Assembly (NCBI GenBank): GCA_902465425.1
Contig: CABQNA010000005.1
Span: 1 to 25,124, forward strand
DNA length: 25,124 nt
From: an uncultured Collinsella sp.
GTDB taxonomy: Bacteria > Actinomycetota > Coriobacteriia > Coriobacteriales > Coriobacteriaceae
Reading direction: 5' to 3'
The stretch's first letter is position 1, and every line of letters starts with the position of its first letter. Made by a program: the position numbers and the translations under genes. Below, piece by piece: positions 1-7,627 of this stretch. Below the pieces are notes generated by a model that saw only the letters and a program-made list of their open reading frames with translations, made no database searches and was not told the DNA's origin.

Positions 1-588
1 GCGGCTCTCGGTGTAACGCATGGCCGCCGCGCCGTCGCCGTCGATGTTGCCGAAGTTGCCGTGACCGTCGATGAGCGGCGTGCGCATGGAGAACCACTGC
101 GCCAGGCGGACCATGGCCTCATAGACCGCGGAGTCGCCATGCGGGTGGTACTTACCGATAACTTCGCCGACCGTCCAGGCCGACTTCTTGTGTGGGCGGT
201 TGGGGTAGATGCCGCTCTCGTTCATCGCGTACAGGATGCGGCGGTGCACCGGCTTTAAGCCGTCGCGCACGTCCGGCAGGGCGCGCGCCGTGATGACCGA
301 CATCGAATACTCGATGAACGACTGCTTCATCTCGCGGCCAAACTCCGAAATCTGGAGCTGGCCGCCGTTGATATCCTCGCCGGCCGAGGCGCCACGGTCG
401 ACTTCGCCAAAGCTCTCCTCGAGCTCGGCGTCGTCTTCTTCCTCATCATCATCGGCATCGGGGTTATAGGCGTCCGGGTCGCCGTCCTCGCCCTGCTCAG
501 CACGGGCAAGCAGGCGCTTCAGATCGTCGGGCATACCGGCATCGCCGGCCTCGCCCATACCCTCGTTGTTGTTGATATCGTCTGCCAC
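1..588 (-). CDS. gyrA: DNA gyrase subunit A, N-terminal 196 codons (cut by window edge)
   Basis: GyrA is the DNA-breaking and rejoining subunit of gyrase, which puts negative supercoils into DNA with GyrB. The visible part reaches just past the catalytic tyrosine: DVRDGLKPVHRRILYAM at about 107-122, GKYHPHGDSAVYE at 145-157 (quinolone-resistance region with Ser153 and Glu157) and AAAMRYTE with Tyr192. The start is a GTG at 588, four bases after AGGAGG. The catalytic Tyr is residue 122 in E. coli, so this protein has about 70 extra residues at its N terminus. The extension is strongly acidic, with a run of Asp/Glu near residues 45-58. The gene lies downstream of gyrB on the same strand, separated by a 155-bp segment with a large hairpin. 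The catalytic serine-tyrosine context is intact, and nothing suggests the gene is broken other than by the window edge. Confidence 0.97.
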   Translation of the reverse strand, partial: MADDINNNEGMGEAGDAGMPDDLKRLLARAEQGEDGDPDAYNPDADDDEEEDDAELEESFGEVDRGASAGEDINGGQLQISEFGREMKQSFIEYSMSVITARALPDVRDGLKPVHRRILYAMNESGIYPNRPHKKSAWTVGEVIGKYHPHGDSAVYEAMVRLAQWFSMRTPLIDGHGNFGNIDGDGAAAMRYTESR

Positions 589-636
589 GTTACCTCCTCA
601 TGGTTTGCGTGGTCCATTAGTTCCCAACCACGGAGA

Positions 637-737
637 CGGCTTTTCCAGGTGCCGCAGATTCGCCCGAAAGAGGAGGGAAGCGTACTTGGGTACGCGACCG
701 ACGATTGAGGGCGAAGGTGCGGTGGCTGGGAAAGCCG
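637..737. repeat. Large imperfect inverted repeat with inner hairpin between gyrB and gyrA
   Basis: Arms 637-665 and 709-737 pair over about 29 positions with few mismatches (CGGCTTTTCC against GGGAAAGCCG, and TTCGCCC against GGGCGAA). The 43-base interior contains a perfect smaller hairpin, GCGTAC-TTGG-GTACGC, at 680-695. The minus-strand transcript from gyrB to gyrA would fold it. There is no U-tract after the outer arm, so it is not a standard intrinsic terminator. It could be an extragenic repeat family, an RNA-processing site or an attenuator. It fills most of the 155-bp gap, and no coding is seen there. Confidence 0.7.
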
Positions 738-743
738 CAGGGA

Positions 744-2774
744 TTAGGCGTCTAAGAATCGTGCGTCATGTGCATGCTTCTCGATGTACTCGCGGCGATA
801 GCCGACCTCGGAACCCATGAGCTCTCGCACGGCGCGGTCCGCCACCACGGCGTCCTCGATCGACACGCGCTGCAGGATGCGGGTCTTGGGGTCCATCGTC
901 GTCGAGGCAAGCTGCTTGGGGTCCATCTCGCCCAGGCCCTTGTAGCGCTGGACGGTATAGCCCTTGCGCTTTTTGGTGATCTTGCCGTCCTTGGCCTTGC
1001 CGTCCTCGTCGTTATCGTCGGGGTTCAGGCCCAGGCTCTGGATGGTGTCGCGCAGGATCTCGTCTTCGGGCTGGCGGCCGTTGGGATACACGTAGTGGAT
1101 CTTGTTGCGCACCTTAATGCCAAAGATGGGCGGGCAGGCAACATAGACGTAACCGGCATCGATCAGCGGACGCATGTACTTGTAGAAGAACGTCAGCAGC
1201 AGGATGCGGATATGCGCACCGTCGACGTCTGCATCGGTCATGATGATGATCTTGTGGTAGCGCGCCTTGGTGATATCGAAGTCGCCGCCGTCGCCGGCAC
1301 TCGTCGTGACGCCGCAGCCGATCGCGGTAATCAGCGACTGGATGGTGTCACTCGAGAACGCGCGATGGTCACCAACGCGTTCGACGTTCAAAATCTTGCC
1401 GCGCAGGGGCAGAATCGCCTGGATGTCTCGGCGACGGCCGTCCTTGGCCGAACCGCCTGCCGAGTCGCCCTCTACGATGAAGAGCTCGGTCAGCTCGGCA
1501 TCGCGCACCGAGCAGTCGGCGAGCTTACCGGGCAGGGACGCCGTCTCGAGCAGGCTCTTGCGGCGGGTCGCCTCGCGCGCCTTGCGGGCGGCATTGCGCG
1601 CCTTGCAGGCCTGCTGCGCCTTCTTGACGATCTCACGAGCGGGCTTAGGGTGCTCCTCGAGGTAATCGGCAAGGCCGTCGGTCACGATCTTGAGCGTGAG
1701 CGCGCGCATATAGGAGCTGCCGAGCTTGGCCTTGGTCTGGCCCTCAAACTGCGGATCGGGCAGCTTGACCGAGATAACGGCCGAAAGGCCCTCGCGCACA
1801 TCGTCGCCGGTCAGATTGGCGTCTTTTTCCTTGAGCAGGTTCTGCTTGCGCGCATAGTCGTTGATCACGCGGGTGAGCGCGGTGCGGAAGCCCTCAAGGT
1901 GCATGCCGCCCTCGGGGGTGTAGATGTCGTTGGCAAACGACATGACGTTCTCGCCGTAGCCGCTATTCCACTGCAGGGAAACCTCAACCTCGCCCATCTT
2001 GGCCACAGGTGCGTCCGGGTCCGATTTGCCCTCGATGTAGATAGGCTCCTTAAAGGCCTCGGGGACGTCCTTGCCCTCGTTAAGGAACTTGACGAAGTCG
2101 ATGATGCCGCCCTCGTAGCAAAACTCCTCCACGTGGGGAGTAGACTCGCGCTCGTCGGTCAGCACGATCTTGAGGTTCTTATTGAGGAACGCCGTCTCCT
2201 GCAGACGGTTGTGCAGCGTATCGAAATCGTAGATGCAGGTCTCGAAGATCTCATCGTCGGGCCAGAAGGTGACGGTGGTGCCCGTCGAATCCGAGGTGCC
2301 CACGACCTCCATCTTCTTGACGGTCTTGCCGCGCGAGAACTCCATCTCGTAGGTGTTGCCATCGCGACGAACCTGAACGACCACGCGCTTGGACAGTGCG
2401 TTGACGACGGAGATGCCCACGCCGTGCAGGCCGCCCGAGACCTTATAGGCCGAGTTATCGAACTTACCGCCGGCGTGCAAGATCGTCATGACAACCTCGA
2501 GCGTCGGAATCTTTTTAACAGGGTGCTCGTCGACGGGGATGCCGCGCCCGTTGTCGACGACCGTGATGGAGTTGTCGGCGTGGACCGTCACCTGGATCTC
2601 GGTGCAGAAACCGGCCATGGCCTCGTCGACGGAGTTGTCAACGATCTCCCACACCAGGTGATGCAGACCGCTGGCGCTCGTCGAGCCGATATACATGCCC
2701 GGGCGCTTACGAACGGCCTCGAGACCTTCGAGAATCTTAATCTCGCCGCCATCGTAATCGTTTTCGTTTGCCAC
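744..2774 (-). CDS. gyrB: DNA gyrase subunit B
   Basis: GyrB is the ATPase subunit of gyrase. It is 676 residues, normal for the Gram-positive form without the long E. coli insert. The GHKL ATPase domain is complete: WEIVDNSVDEAMAG gives Glu43, Asn47 and Asp50, followed by DNGRGIPV and GGLHGVG. The toprim domain shows FIVEGDSAGGSAKDGRRR and IMTDADVDGAHI, and the C-terminal motif is QRYKGLGEMDP. I chose the GTG at 2774 because AAGGAGGA lies just upstream of it; an in-frame TTG at 2792 lies upstream of that Shine-Dalgarno and is unlikely. The gene follows an intrinsic terminator at 2828-2853, so it probably has its own promoter in the short gap, although I see no convincing -35/-10 pair. gyrA follows on the same strand. 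Confidence 0.98.
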   Translation of the reverse strand: MANENDYDGGEIKILEGLEAVRKRPGMYIGSTSASGLHHLVWEIVDNSVDEAMAGFCTEIQVTVHADNSITVVDNGRGIPVDEHPVKKIPTLEVVMTILHAGGKFDNSAYKVSGGLHGVGISVVNALSKRVVVQVRRDGNTYEMEFSRGKTVKKMEVVGTSDSTGTTVTFWPDDEIFETCIYDFDTLHNRLQETAFLNKNLKIVLTDERESTPHVEEFCYEGGIIDFVKFLNEGKDVPEAFKEPIYIEGKSDPDAPVAKMGEVEVSLQWNSGYGENVMSFANDIYTPEGGMHLEGFRTALTRVINDYARKQNLLKEKDANLTGDDVREGLSAVISVKLPDPQFEGQTKAKLGSSYMRALTLKIVTDGLADYLEEHPKPAREIVKKAQQACKARNAARKAREATRRKSLLETASLPGKLADCSVRDAELTELFIVEGDSAGGSAKDGRRRDIQAILPLRGKILNVERVGDHRAFSSDTIQSLITAIGCGVTTSAGDGGDFDITKARYHKIIIMTDADVDGAHIRILLLTFFYKYMRPLIDAGYVYVACPPIFGIKVRNKIHYVYPNGRQPEDEILRDTIQSLGLNPDDNDEDGKAKDGKITKKRKGYTVQRYKGLGEMDPKQLASTTMDPKTRILQRVSIEDAVVADRAVRELMGSEVGYRREYIEKHAHDARFLDA

Positions 2775-2827
2775 ACGTCCTCCTTCAGTCAAGAAAATGT
2801 GTACAGCCTTACTAGTTTATCGTAAAA

Positions 2828-2853
2828 AAATACCCTCGGGAACGAGGGTATTT
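2828..2853 (-). terminator. Intrinsic terminator of the dnaA-dnaN-recF-dciA operon
   Basis: A perfect stem of eight pairs (TACCCTCG with CGAGGGTA at 2831-2838/2843-2850) closes a four-base loop and extends by three A-T pairs. On the minus strand it is followed by a run of seven T. It lies 27 bases after the dciA stop and before gyrB. The U-tract is better on the minus strand than on the plus strand, so it serves the leftward operon. Confidence 0.85.
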
Positions 2854-2879
2854 GGCTCTACAAGGCCACCAGATGCGAT

Positions 2880-3443
2880 TTAAGGCTCTTTTTTGCCTTG
2901 CACGCCCTTGGCCCACTCGGCACTGGCTCTCATGGCATTCTCGAGGGCCTCGCGCAGTTTTTGGTCTTCGATGGGCGCCACTTGGCGCTCAATCTCGGTG
3001 CGCTCGGCCTCACTTAGGTCGGCGTGCGGGGCCGGCGGGCGCTCGGTCGTCGCCGGGCGCAGGCGCTCCTTGGCGGCGGGCGGCGTGTGGCCGGGTGCGG
3101 TGGTTTTGAACACCAGGCCATCCACATGCGCACCGGCGCGCTCCATGCGCGCGCGGATGATCTCGCGCAACAGCGTCATTTCCTGCGTCCACGAGGGCGA
3201 ATCGAGATACACCAGCAGCTCATTGGACTCGGGCAGGTAGCGCAACCCCGTCACATGCCGTCCCTCGCGCGTGCCCGAGCACACCGCGTTCCACGCGCGA
3301 TAGACCGCGCGCGACTCCTCGGCAGCCTCCATCTGCGCACGGCGCTCAGGCGTTGCAGCCGCTAGGATGCGCTGGCGCTCTGCGTTCAAAAAGCCACTGA
3401 AGGCGACCGTCTCGCTCTCGCGCTCGTAATTAGCACGTCTCAC
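2880..3443 (-). CDS. dciA: DciA-type (DUF721) replicative helicase loader/operator
   Basis: This 187-residue protein carries the DUF721 core, seen in RAVYRAWNAVCSG, VTGLRYLPESNELLVYL, SPSWTQEMTLL and IRARME. DciA proteins are the widespread ancestral partners that help load the DnaB helicase in bacteria lacking DnaC or DnaI. That role is family knowledge, not visible here. The C-terminal part (from about residue 110) is Pro/Ala/Glu-rich and probably flexible. The GTG start at 3443 overlaps the recF end by 14 bases, with AAGGTGG upstream, so translation is probably coupled. It is the last gene before the operon terminator. Position after recF in an origin operon is typical of actinobacteria. 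Confidence 0.9.
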   Translation of the reverse strand: MRRANYERESETVAFSGFLNAERQRILAAATPERRAQMEAAEESRAVYRAWNAVCSGTREGRHVTGLRYLPESNELLVYLDSPSWTQEMTLLREIIRARMERAGAHVDGLVFKTTAPGHTPPAAKERLRPATTERPPAPHADLSEAERTEIERQVAPIEDQKLREALENAMRASAEWAKGVQGKKEP

Positions 3444-4536
3444 CCATGCTCACCACCTTGGCTCGATCAAGCAGGTCATCGGTAAAATACCCCAGGTTGG
3501 TCGTGGTTATGACCGTCTGGATATCATCGCCGATCAGCCGCAGGAAAGCACCGCGGCGCTCGCCGTCGAGCTCGCTCATCACGTCGTCCAAAAGCAGCAG
3601 TGGGGCGGTGCCCAGAACATCGCGAGCCACGGCCACCTCGGCCACCTTCCAGGACAGCACCAACGTTCGCTGCTGTCCTTGGCTGGCAAATGAACGGGCG
3701 GAGCGACCCGCCACGGTAAACTCAATCTCGTCGCGGTGCGGCCCCACCAGCGTCACGCCGCGGCGAATTTCCTCGTCGGCGTGCTCATCAAGGGCAGCCA
3801 GCATGCGCTCGTACGCCCAGCCCTTCAGCTCTTCGCGATCCTCGACCTGGGGCAAATCCCCCAGCGTGGACGTATAGGTCACGTTGGCAGCCTCACCGGA
3901 CGCCACTTGCCCGTAGGCAGTGCGCACATGGCCCGCCAGCCGGTCGAGTAGGGCCAACCGGTGCACGAGCAGGGCCGAGCCCGCGCGGGCAATCGAATCG
4001 TTCCACGCGCCGAGCATCTCGCGGCAGCACCAGGTCTCCTTGAGCAAGGCGTTACGCTGGGTCACGCAGCGCCCATAGGTGCTCGCAAGATCGGCATAGC
4101 GTGCGCTCAGTTGCATGCCAAAGTCATCGAGGGCGGCGCGGCGCACACTGGCGCCTCGCTTAACCATGTCCAGATGGTCGGGGCAAAACAGCACGCTCGG
4201 CAGAACCCCGCGCACACCGGCGGCAGAGCATCTCTTGCCGTTGCGGCTAAACGAGCGTTTACCGTCCTCCGCGCTCAATCCCATATCAAGCACGCGGCCG
4301 TCGCCCTCGAGCCTCAGCTCGGCCTTGCACGAGCCCACGCCGTCATGGACGAGCTCGGCTGCGGTCGGATGCCTAAACGAGGCGCCGCTCGTCAGCAGCT
4401 GCAGCGCCTCTATGAGATTGGTCTTTCCCGCCGCGTTGGGTCCCGCAAGTATCGTCACGCCCTCGTCCAGGGCAAGGCGATAGCTATCGAAGCTGCGGTA
4501 GTGCGCGACGGAAAGATCGCGGGCGAACATGGTCAT
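3430..4536 (-). CDS. recF: RecF recombination mediator ATPase
   Basis: RecF is an SMC/ABC-type ATPase that binds gapped DNA and helps RecO-RecR load RecA at stalled forks. At 368 residues it has the family length. Walker A is GPNAAGKT at 32-39, the ABC signature region is SFASQGQQRT at about 282-291, and Walker B is LLLLDDVMSELD at about 313-324. The family hallmark GPHRDE is at 265-270. The ATG at 4536 is nine bases after the dnaN stop. No strong Shine-Dalgarno is visible, so coupling to dnaN is likely. A second Met two codons later is an equally possible start. All motifs are intact. Confidence 0.97.
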   Translation of the reverse strand: MTMFARDLSVAHYRSFDSYRLALDEGVTILAGPNAAGKTNLIEALQLLTSGASFRHPTAAELVHDGVGSCKAELRLEGDGRVLDMGLSAEDGKRSFSRNGKRCSAAGVRGVLPSVLFCPDHLDMVKRGASVRRAALDDFGMQLSARYADLASTYGRCVTQRNALLKETWCCREMLGAWNDSIARAGSALLVHRLALLDRLAGHVRTAYGQVASGEAANVTYTSTLGDLPQVEDREELKGWAYERMLAALDEHADEEIRRGVTLVGPHRDEIEFTVAGRSARSFASQGQQRTLVLSWKVAEVAVARDVLGTAPLLLLDDVMSELDGERRGAFLRLIGDDIQTVITTTNLGYFTDDLLDRAKVVSMGETC

Positions 4537-4545
4537 GGCGCAGCG

Positions 4546-5649
4546 CTAGATGCGGACCGGCATGACCAGGTACAGGTAGTTGATCTTGTCGTAGGACTTG
4601 AAGATGCCCGCCTGCGAGTAGCTCTTGAGCTCCAGCGTGATCTCCTTCTCCTTGGACAGGGCATTGAGGCAGCCGAAGATGTAGTGGTAGTTGAAGGCGA
4701 TGGTACCCGACTCGCCCTCGGCCTCGACATCGATCGTCTCCTGTGCAAGGTCCTGGTCATTGGAAATGGAGGACAGGCCCATCTGCCCGTTCTCGACATC
4801 GATCTCGAACTTGACAGCGGGGTTGGCGCTCGCGATAACGGCCACGCGCTTGAGGGCGGCGTTAAAGGCGGCGACGTCGATCTTGACGCTCGTCACGCAC
4901 GAATCGGGGATGAGCTGCTTGTAGTTGGGGTACACGCCCTCGATGCGGCGCGACACGTAGGTGGTATTGCCGGCCTCGAAGACGACCTGGGTGTCGGTAG
5001 CCCCGATCATGATGGTCGCCTGGCTGGCCATGATGTTCAGCGCGTCGTTAAAGGCGTCAGCCGGAACGTTGAGCTCAAAGGAACCCTCGAGGGTCGAGGT
5101 CTCAACCTGCGTATCGCACACGGCCAAGCGGAAGGAATCGGTCGCCACCAGGCGCACGGTGTTGTTCTCGACCTTCATGTGCACGCCGCCCAGGATGGGG
5201 CGGGCCTTGTCGGTCGAGGTGACGCGCCATACGCGCCCGACCATCTCGGACAAGATATCGGTCGGCAGCTCCACGGCACTCTCGATGGCATAGGCCGGAA
5301 ACTCGGGGAAGTCATTGGCATCGAGCGTGTTCAGGCGGAACGAGCTCTTCTCGCAACCAATCAGCACCTGGCGCTCGGACAGCTCAAAGGTGACCGGGGC
5401 ATCGGGGAGGGTCTTGGTGATATTGGAGAGCATCTTACAGGGGATAACCATCTCGCCCTCTTCTTCGACATGCGCCGCGATGCGATGACGGATCGAGATG
5501 GTGTAGTTAGAGGTCTGGAATTCCAAGATGCCGTCTTGCGCCTTGACGAGCACGCCCGACAGGATGGGGAGGGTGGATGCCGAAGCGACACCCTTCATAA
5601 CGACGCCGATGGCTTGTGTAAGCGAGCTCTGGCTGACGGTGAACTTCAT
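4546..5649 (-). CDS. dnaN: DNA polymerase III beta sliding clamp
   Basis: DnaN forms the dimeric ring that tethers polymerase III and many repair proteins to DNA. The 367-residue length is normal. It begins MKFTVSQSSLTQAIGVVMKG and ends YLVMPVRI, the conserved C terminus that lines the client-binding pocket. TLPILSGVLVKA and KARPILGGVHMKV mark the repeated domains. The ATG at 5649 follows AGAAAGG with about eight bases of spacing. The A+T-rich tract in front of it doubles as the proposed origin unwinding site, so initiation and dnaN transcription share DNA. Confidence 0.98.
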   Translation of the reverse strand: MKFTVSQSSLTQAIGVVMKGVASASTLPILSGVLVKAQDGILEFQTSNYTISIRHRIAAHVEEEGEMVIPCKMLSNITKTLPDAPVTFELSERQVLIGCEKSSFRLNTLDANDFPEFPAYAIESAVELPTDILSEMVGRVWRVTSTDKARPILGGVHMKVENNTVRLVATDSFRLAVCDTQVETSTLEGSFELNVPADAFNDALNIMASQATIMIGATDTQVVFEAGNTTYVSRRIEGVYPNYKQLIPDSCVTSVKIDVAAFNAALKRVAVIASANPAVKFEIDVENGQMGLSSISNDQDLAQETIDVEAEGESGTIAFNYHYIFGCLNALSKEKEITLELKSYSQAGIFKSYDKINYLYLVMPVRI

Positions 5650-5681
5650 CTTTTAATACCTTTCTATAGATATAAATATCT

Positions 5682-5696
5682 TAATAATAGTAATAG
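5682..5696 (+). promoter_or_regulatory. DnaA-trio array (TAA TAA TAG TAA TAG)
   Basis: Five consecutive triplets of the form TAR sit on the plus strand, next to an A+T-rich stretch on one side and the box TGTTGATTA 12 bases away on the other. In B. subtilis, DnaA-trios (3'-G/A-A-T-5') lie between a DnaA box and the unwinding site and guide DnaA onto single strand. Strand and order agree here. The spacer CACTGACGAAAC is less G+C-rich than in B. subtilis. Confidence 0.7.
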
Positions 5697-5708
5697 CACT
5701 GACGAAAC

Positions 5709-5717
5709 TGTTGATTA
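5709..5717 (+). promoter_or_regulatory. DnaA-box-like nonamer next to the trios (TGTTGATTA)
   Basis: It differs from TGTGGATAA at two positions and shares the TGTTGA half of this origin's strong boxes. Its orientation relative to the triplet array is the one expected of a trio-proximal box. Confidence 0.55.
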
Positions 5718-5861
5718 CTCCCAAAGACGCAGGTCAGACCCAAAAAGAGAATCGACAGCAACCTGTGTGCAACAGGGGTGGTTTTCCACGTTCAAAACCT
5801 GCGCAAAACTTTTCATCACCGCGGGTTGGGTTTTAGACACCTTATGCCCGTGGTTTCGACA

Positions 5862-5875
5862 AGTTTTCAACAGGT
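5862..5875 (-). promoter_or_regulatory. Strong DnaA box, third copy of the 14-mer
   Basis: AGTTTTCAACAGGT is the exact reverse complement of the 14-mer found twice at 9062-9075 and 9115-9128. The core nonamer TTTTCAACA is at 5864-5872. It lies 12 bases beyond the dnaA stop. Perfect conservation of flanks outside the nonamer suggests a functional high-affinity site. Confidence 0.75.
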
Positions 5876-5887
5876 GTCTCTATTTCC

Positions 5888-7612
5888 CTACGAGCGCAGT
5901 GTAATTTTATCGCGCAGCGACTTAAGGTCTTCGGTGACGGTGCGGTCTTCCTGGATCATCTTCTGGACCTTTTTGTAGCTCGTGCTGACGGTCGAGTGGT
6001 TGCGGTTGCCAAATTCGGCGCCCACCGCCGTGGTCGTCATCTCGCACATCTCGATGGCCAGGTAGATAGCGATATGGCGTGCTTTGGCGATATTGGCGTT
6101 GCGACGCGGGCCGATGAGCTCCTCGTGCGTCACGCCGTACTGCTCTTCGATGACGGACTGAACCGTTTGCACGTTGATCTTTTTGGCCGATGTGTCGAAG
6201 TACTGGCTGGCGATGGCGTCGATATCGTCAAAGGTGAGCTCCCCGCCCTCGCGTTCGCGGTCGCCCGCCTCGCCGGCGCAGCGCTCGCAGAAGCTCTCGA
6301 GTTCGCGGATGTTGGTGCCCGACACCTCTGCCATGTGCTTAAAGTGCTCATCGGTCAGGTGCCCGCCGTCGCCCCCATAGGCCGCCAGCAGCGAGTCGTC
6401 GCCTGCCTCGGGAGCGGCGACGATGGTGTTCTCGTAATAGCGCTGCAAGATCTTGTATTTCATCTCGTAGCTGGGCTCTGCGACTAGGCAGAGCATGCCG
6501 GCGTTGAAGCGGCTGGTCAGACGCTCGTCCATGCTCAGGTCCTTGGGGGCGCGGTCTGCCGCGATGACGACTTTCTTGTTGTTGCGGATGAACTCGTCCA
6601 TGAGCTGGAAAAAGTAGTCCACGCTCGCGCGCTTGCCGATGATGTTTTGGATGTCATCGATGATGAGCACGTCCACGCCGTGGTACGCCTGCATGATGGG
6701 GGCGTTGCTCTTCTTTTGGCGGTCGAACTCGGTCATCAGGTCGTCCAGATATGCCTGGGAGTTGGCGTACTTGACCTTGATCTCGGGCGACTTCTCGGCG
6801 AGCTCGTTTTTGATGGCAAGCAGCAGGTGCGTCTTGCCCAGGCCCGATTTGCCGTAGATGAACAGTGATGTGCATGTGCCGCGCTCGTCCGCGAGGGCGG
6901 CAAACTTGAGTGCCGAGCGATAGGCATGGCTGTTCTCGGGGCCGTAGACAAAGTTCTCAAAGGTAAATTTTGAGTTCGCGGCGAGCGGGGCTCCATCCGT
7001 ATTCTGCTCGGCCGGCACGGTCGGTGCTGGCATGGGTGAAGCGGGGGTCGCAGCTTGCGTGGATTTGGTCGGCGCTCCGCCCTTCATCTGGTTCATCATG
7101 CGACGAAAATCATCGGCCGAGAGCGTGTTCTTGATTGCAATGCCCGAATCCGCGCCCGCCGCTGCGTCGTGAGCGATGGGCATGTGCGTGACGGGCGCGT
7201 TCGTTGGCGTCGCCGCCGCGGTCGGCAACGGTGCCATGGTTTCACGGGAAACATCGCTGTGCTGGTGCTCGATTGTCGGTGCGTCGCCTGCGGAGGCCGG
7301 CACCGCCGGGGAAGCGGCGGGAGCCGTGGCGGGCGCCGTCGCGGCAGCGGATTCCGTTGCGGCGCCTTGCGGTGCCACGATGTCGAGCGCGATCGGTGCA
7401 AAGGCGATTTCTTCCAGATAGGCCTCAATAGTCGGCTGATGCTTTTTGAGCTGCGCGATGGCAAAGCGCGAGGGGGCCTCGATCGTGAGCGTATCTTCGG
7501 TCAGGCTTATGGCCCGCGATTGCCCCAGCATGTTGATGAGGCGTGCATCTTGGCCGTCGCGCTGGCAAAAGGCGATGGCATCCCCCAGGATGATGCTTGC
7601 TTCCTCGTCCAC
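5888..7612 (-). CDS. dnaA: Replication initiator DnaA
   Basis: DnaA binds origin boxes, forms an ATP-dependent filament and opens the origin. At 574 residues it is long because of an Ala/Pro/Thr-rich linker (about 82-212), as in actinobacteria. The AAA+ domain starts at FTFENFVYG. Walker A is GKSGLGKTH (254-262), Walker B is VLIIDDIQ (315-322), and the arginine-finger region is DERLTSRF (362-369). Domain IV (from about 478) contains IGPRRNANIAKARHIAIYL and EFGNRNHSTVSTSYKK. The usual GGRDHTTVLHA signature is changed at several positions, including the base-reading Asp, now Asn538. The GTG start at 7612 follows GGGAGAG, 15 bp after the upstream ATPase gene. A parS-like sequence lies inside the linker-coding part. 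Confidence 0.98.
   Translation of the reverse strand: MDEEASIILGDAIAFCQRDGQDARLINMLGQSRAISLTEDTLTIEAPSRFAIAQLKKHQPTIEAYLEEIAFAPIALDIVAPQGAATESAAATAPATAPAASPAVPASAGDAPTIEHQHSDVSRETMAPLPTAAATPTNAPVTHMPIAHDAAAGADSGIAIKNTLSADDFRRMMNQMKGGAPTKSTQAATPASPMPAPTVPAEQNTDGAPLAANSKFTFENFVYGPENSHAYRSALKFAALADERGTCTSLFIYGKSGLGKTHLLLAIKNELAEKSPEIKVKYANSQAYLDDLMTEFDRQKKSNAPIMQAYHGVDVLIIDDIQNIIGKRASVDYFFQLMDEFIRNNKKVVIAADRAPKDLSMDERLTSRFNAGMLCLVAEPSYEMKYKILQRYYENTIVAAPEAGDDSLLAAYGGDGGHLTDEHFKHMAEVSGTNIRELESFCERCAGEAGDREREGGELTFDDIDAIASQYFDTSAKKINVQTVQSVIEEQYGVTHEELIGPRRNANIAKARHIAIYLAIEMCEMTTTAVGAEFGNRNHSTVSTSYKKVQKMIQEDRTVTEDLKSLRDKITLRS
7238..7253. promoter_or_regulatory. parS-like site inside dnaA
   Basis: GGTTTCACGGGAAACA matches TGTTTCACGTGAAACA at 14 of 16 positions. 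It encodes the residues VSRET in the otherwise Ala/Pro-rich DnaA linker. Spo0J/ParB-type parS sites inside origin-proximal genes are known. It lacks perfect symmetry, so binding would be weaker. Confidence 0.5.
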
Positions 7613-7627
7613 TGTCTCTCCCGTTCT

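Larger units (their letters stand above)
5650..5887. other. Candidate replication origin segment between dnaA and dnaN (unwinding part)
   Basis: This 238-bp non-coding segment separates two tightly packed replication genes. From the dnaN side it contains an A+T-rich tract (5651-5696), a run of TAA/TAG triplets (5682-5696) and a box-like TGTTGATTA (5709-5717). Further on are TTTTCCACG (5782-5790), a module TTCAAAACCTGCGCAAAACT (5791-5810) and a strong box TTTTCAACA (5864-5872). A short hairpin CCTGT-GTGCA-ACAGG lies at 5762-5776. The order matches the B. subtilis dnaA-dnaN origin half. Function is inferred from position and motifs. Confidence 0.8.

Noticed and set aside
768..2825. 685-codon open frame on the plus strand opposite gyrB
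   Set aside because: It is the antisense of a clearly conserved gyrB in GC-rich DNA; it has no ribosome-binding site and no recognisable motif.
3961..5904. 647-codon plus-strand open frame opposite recF and dnaN
   Set aside because: It covers two conserved genes in antisense and runs through the origin segment; its composition is that of a shadow frame.
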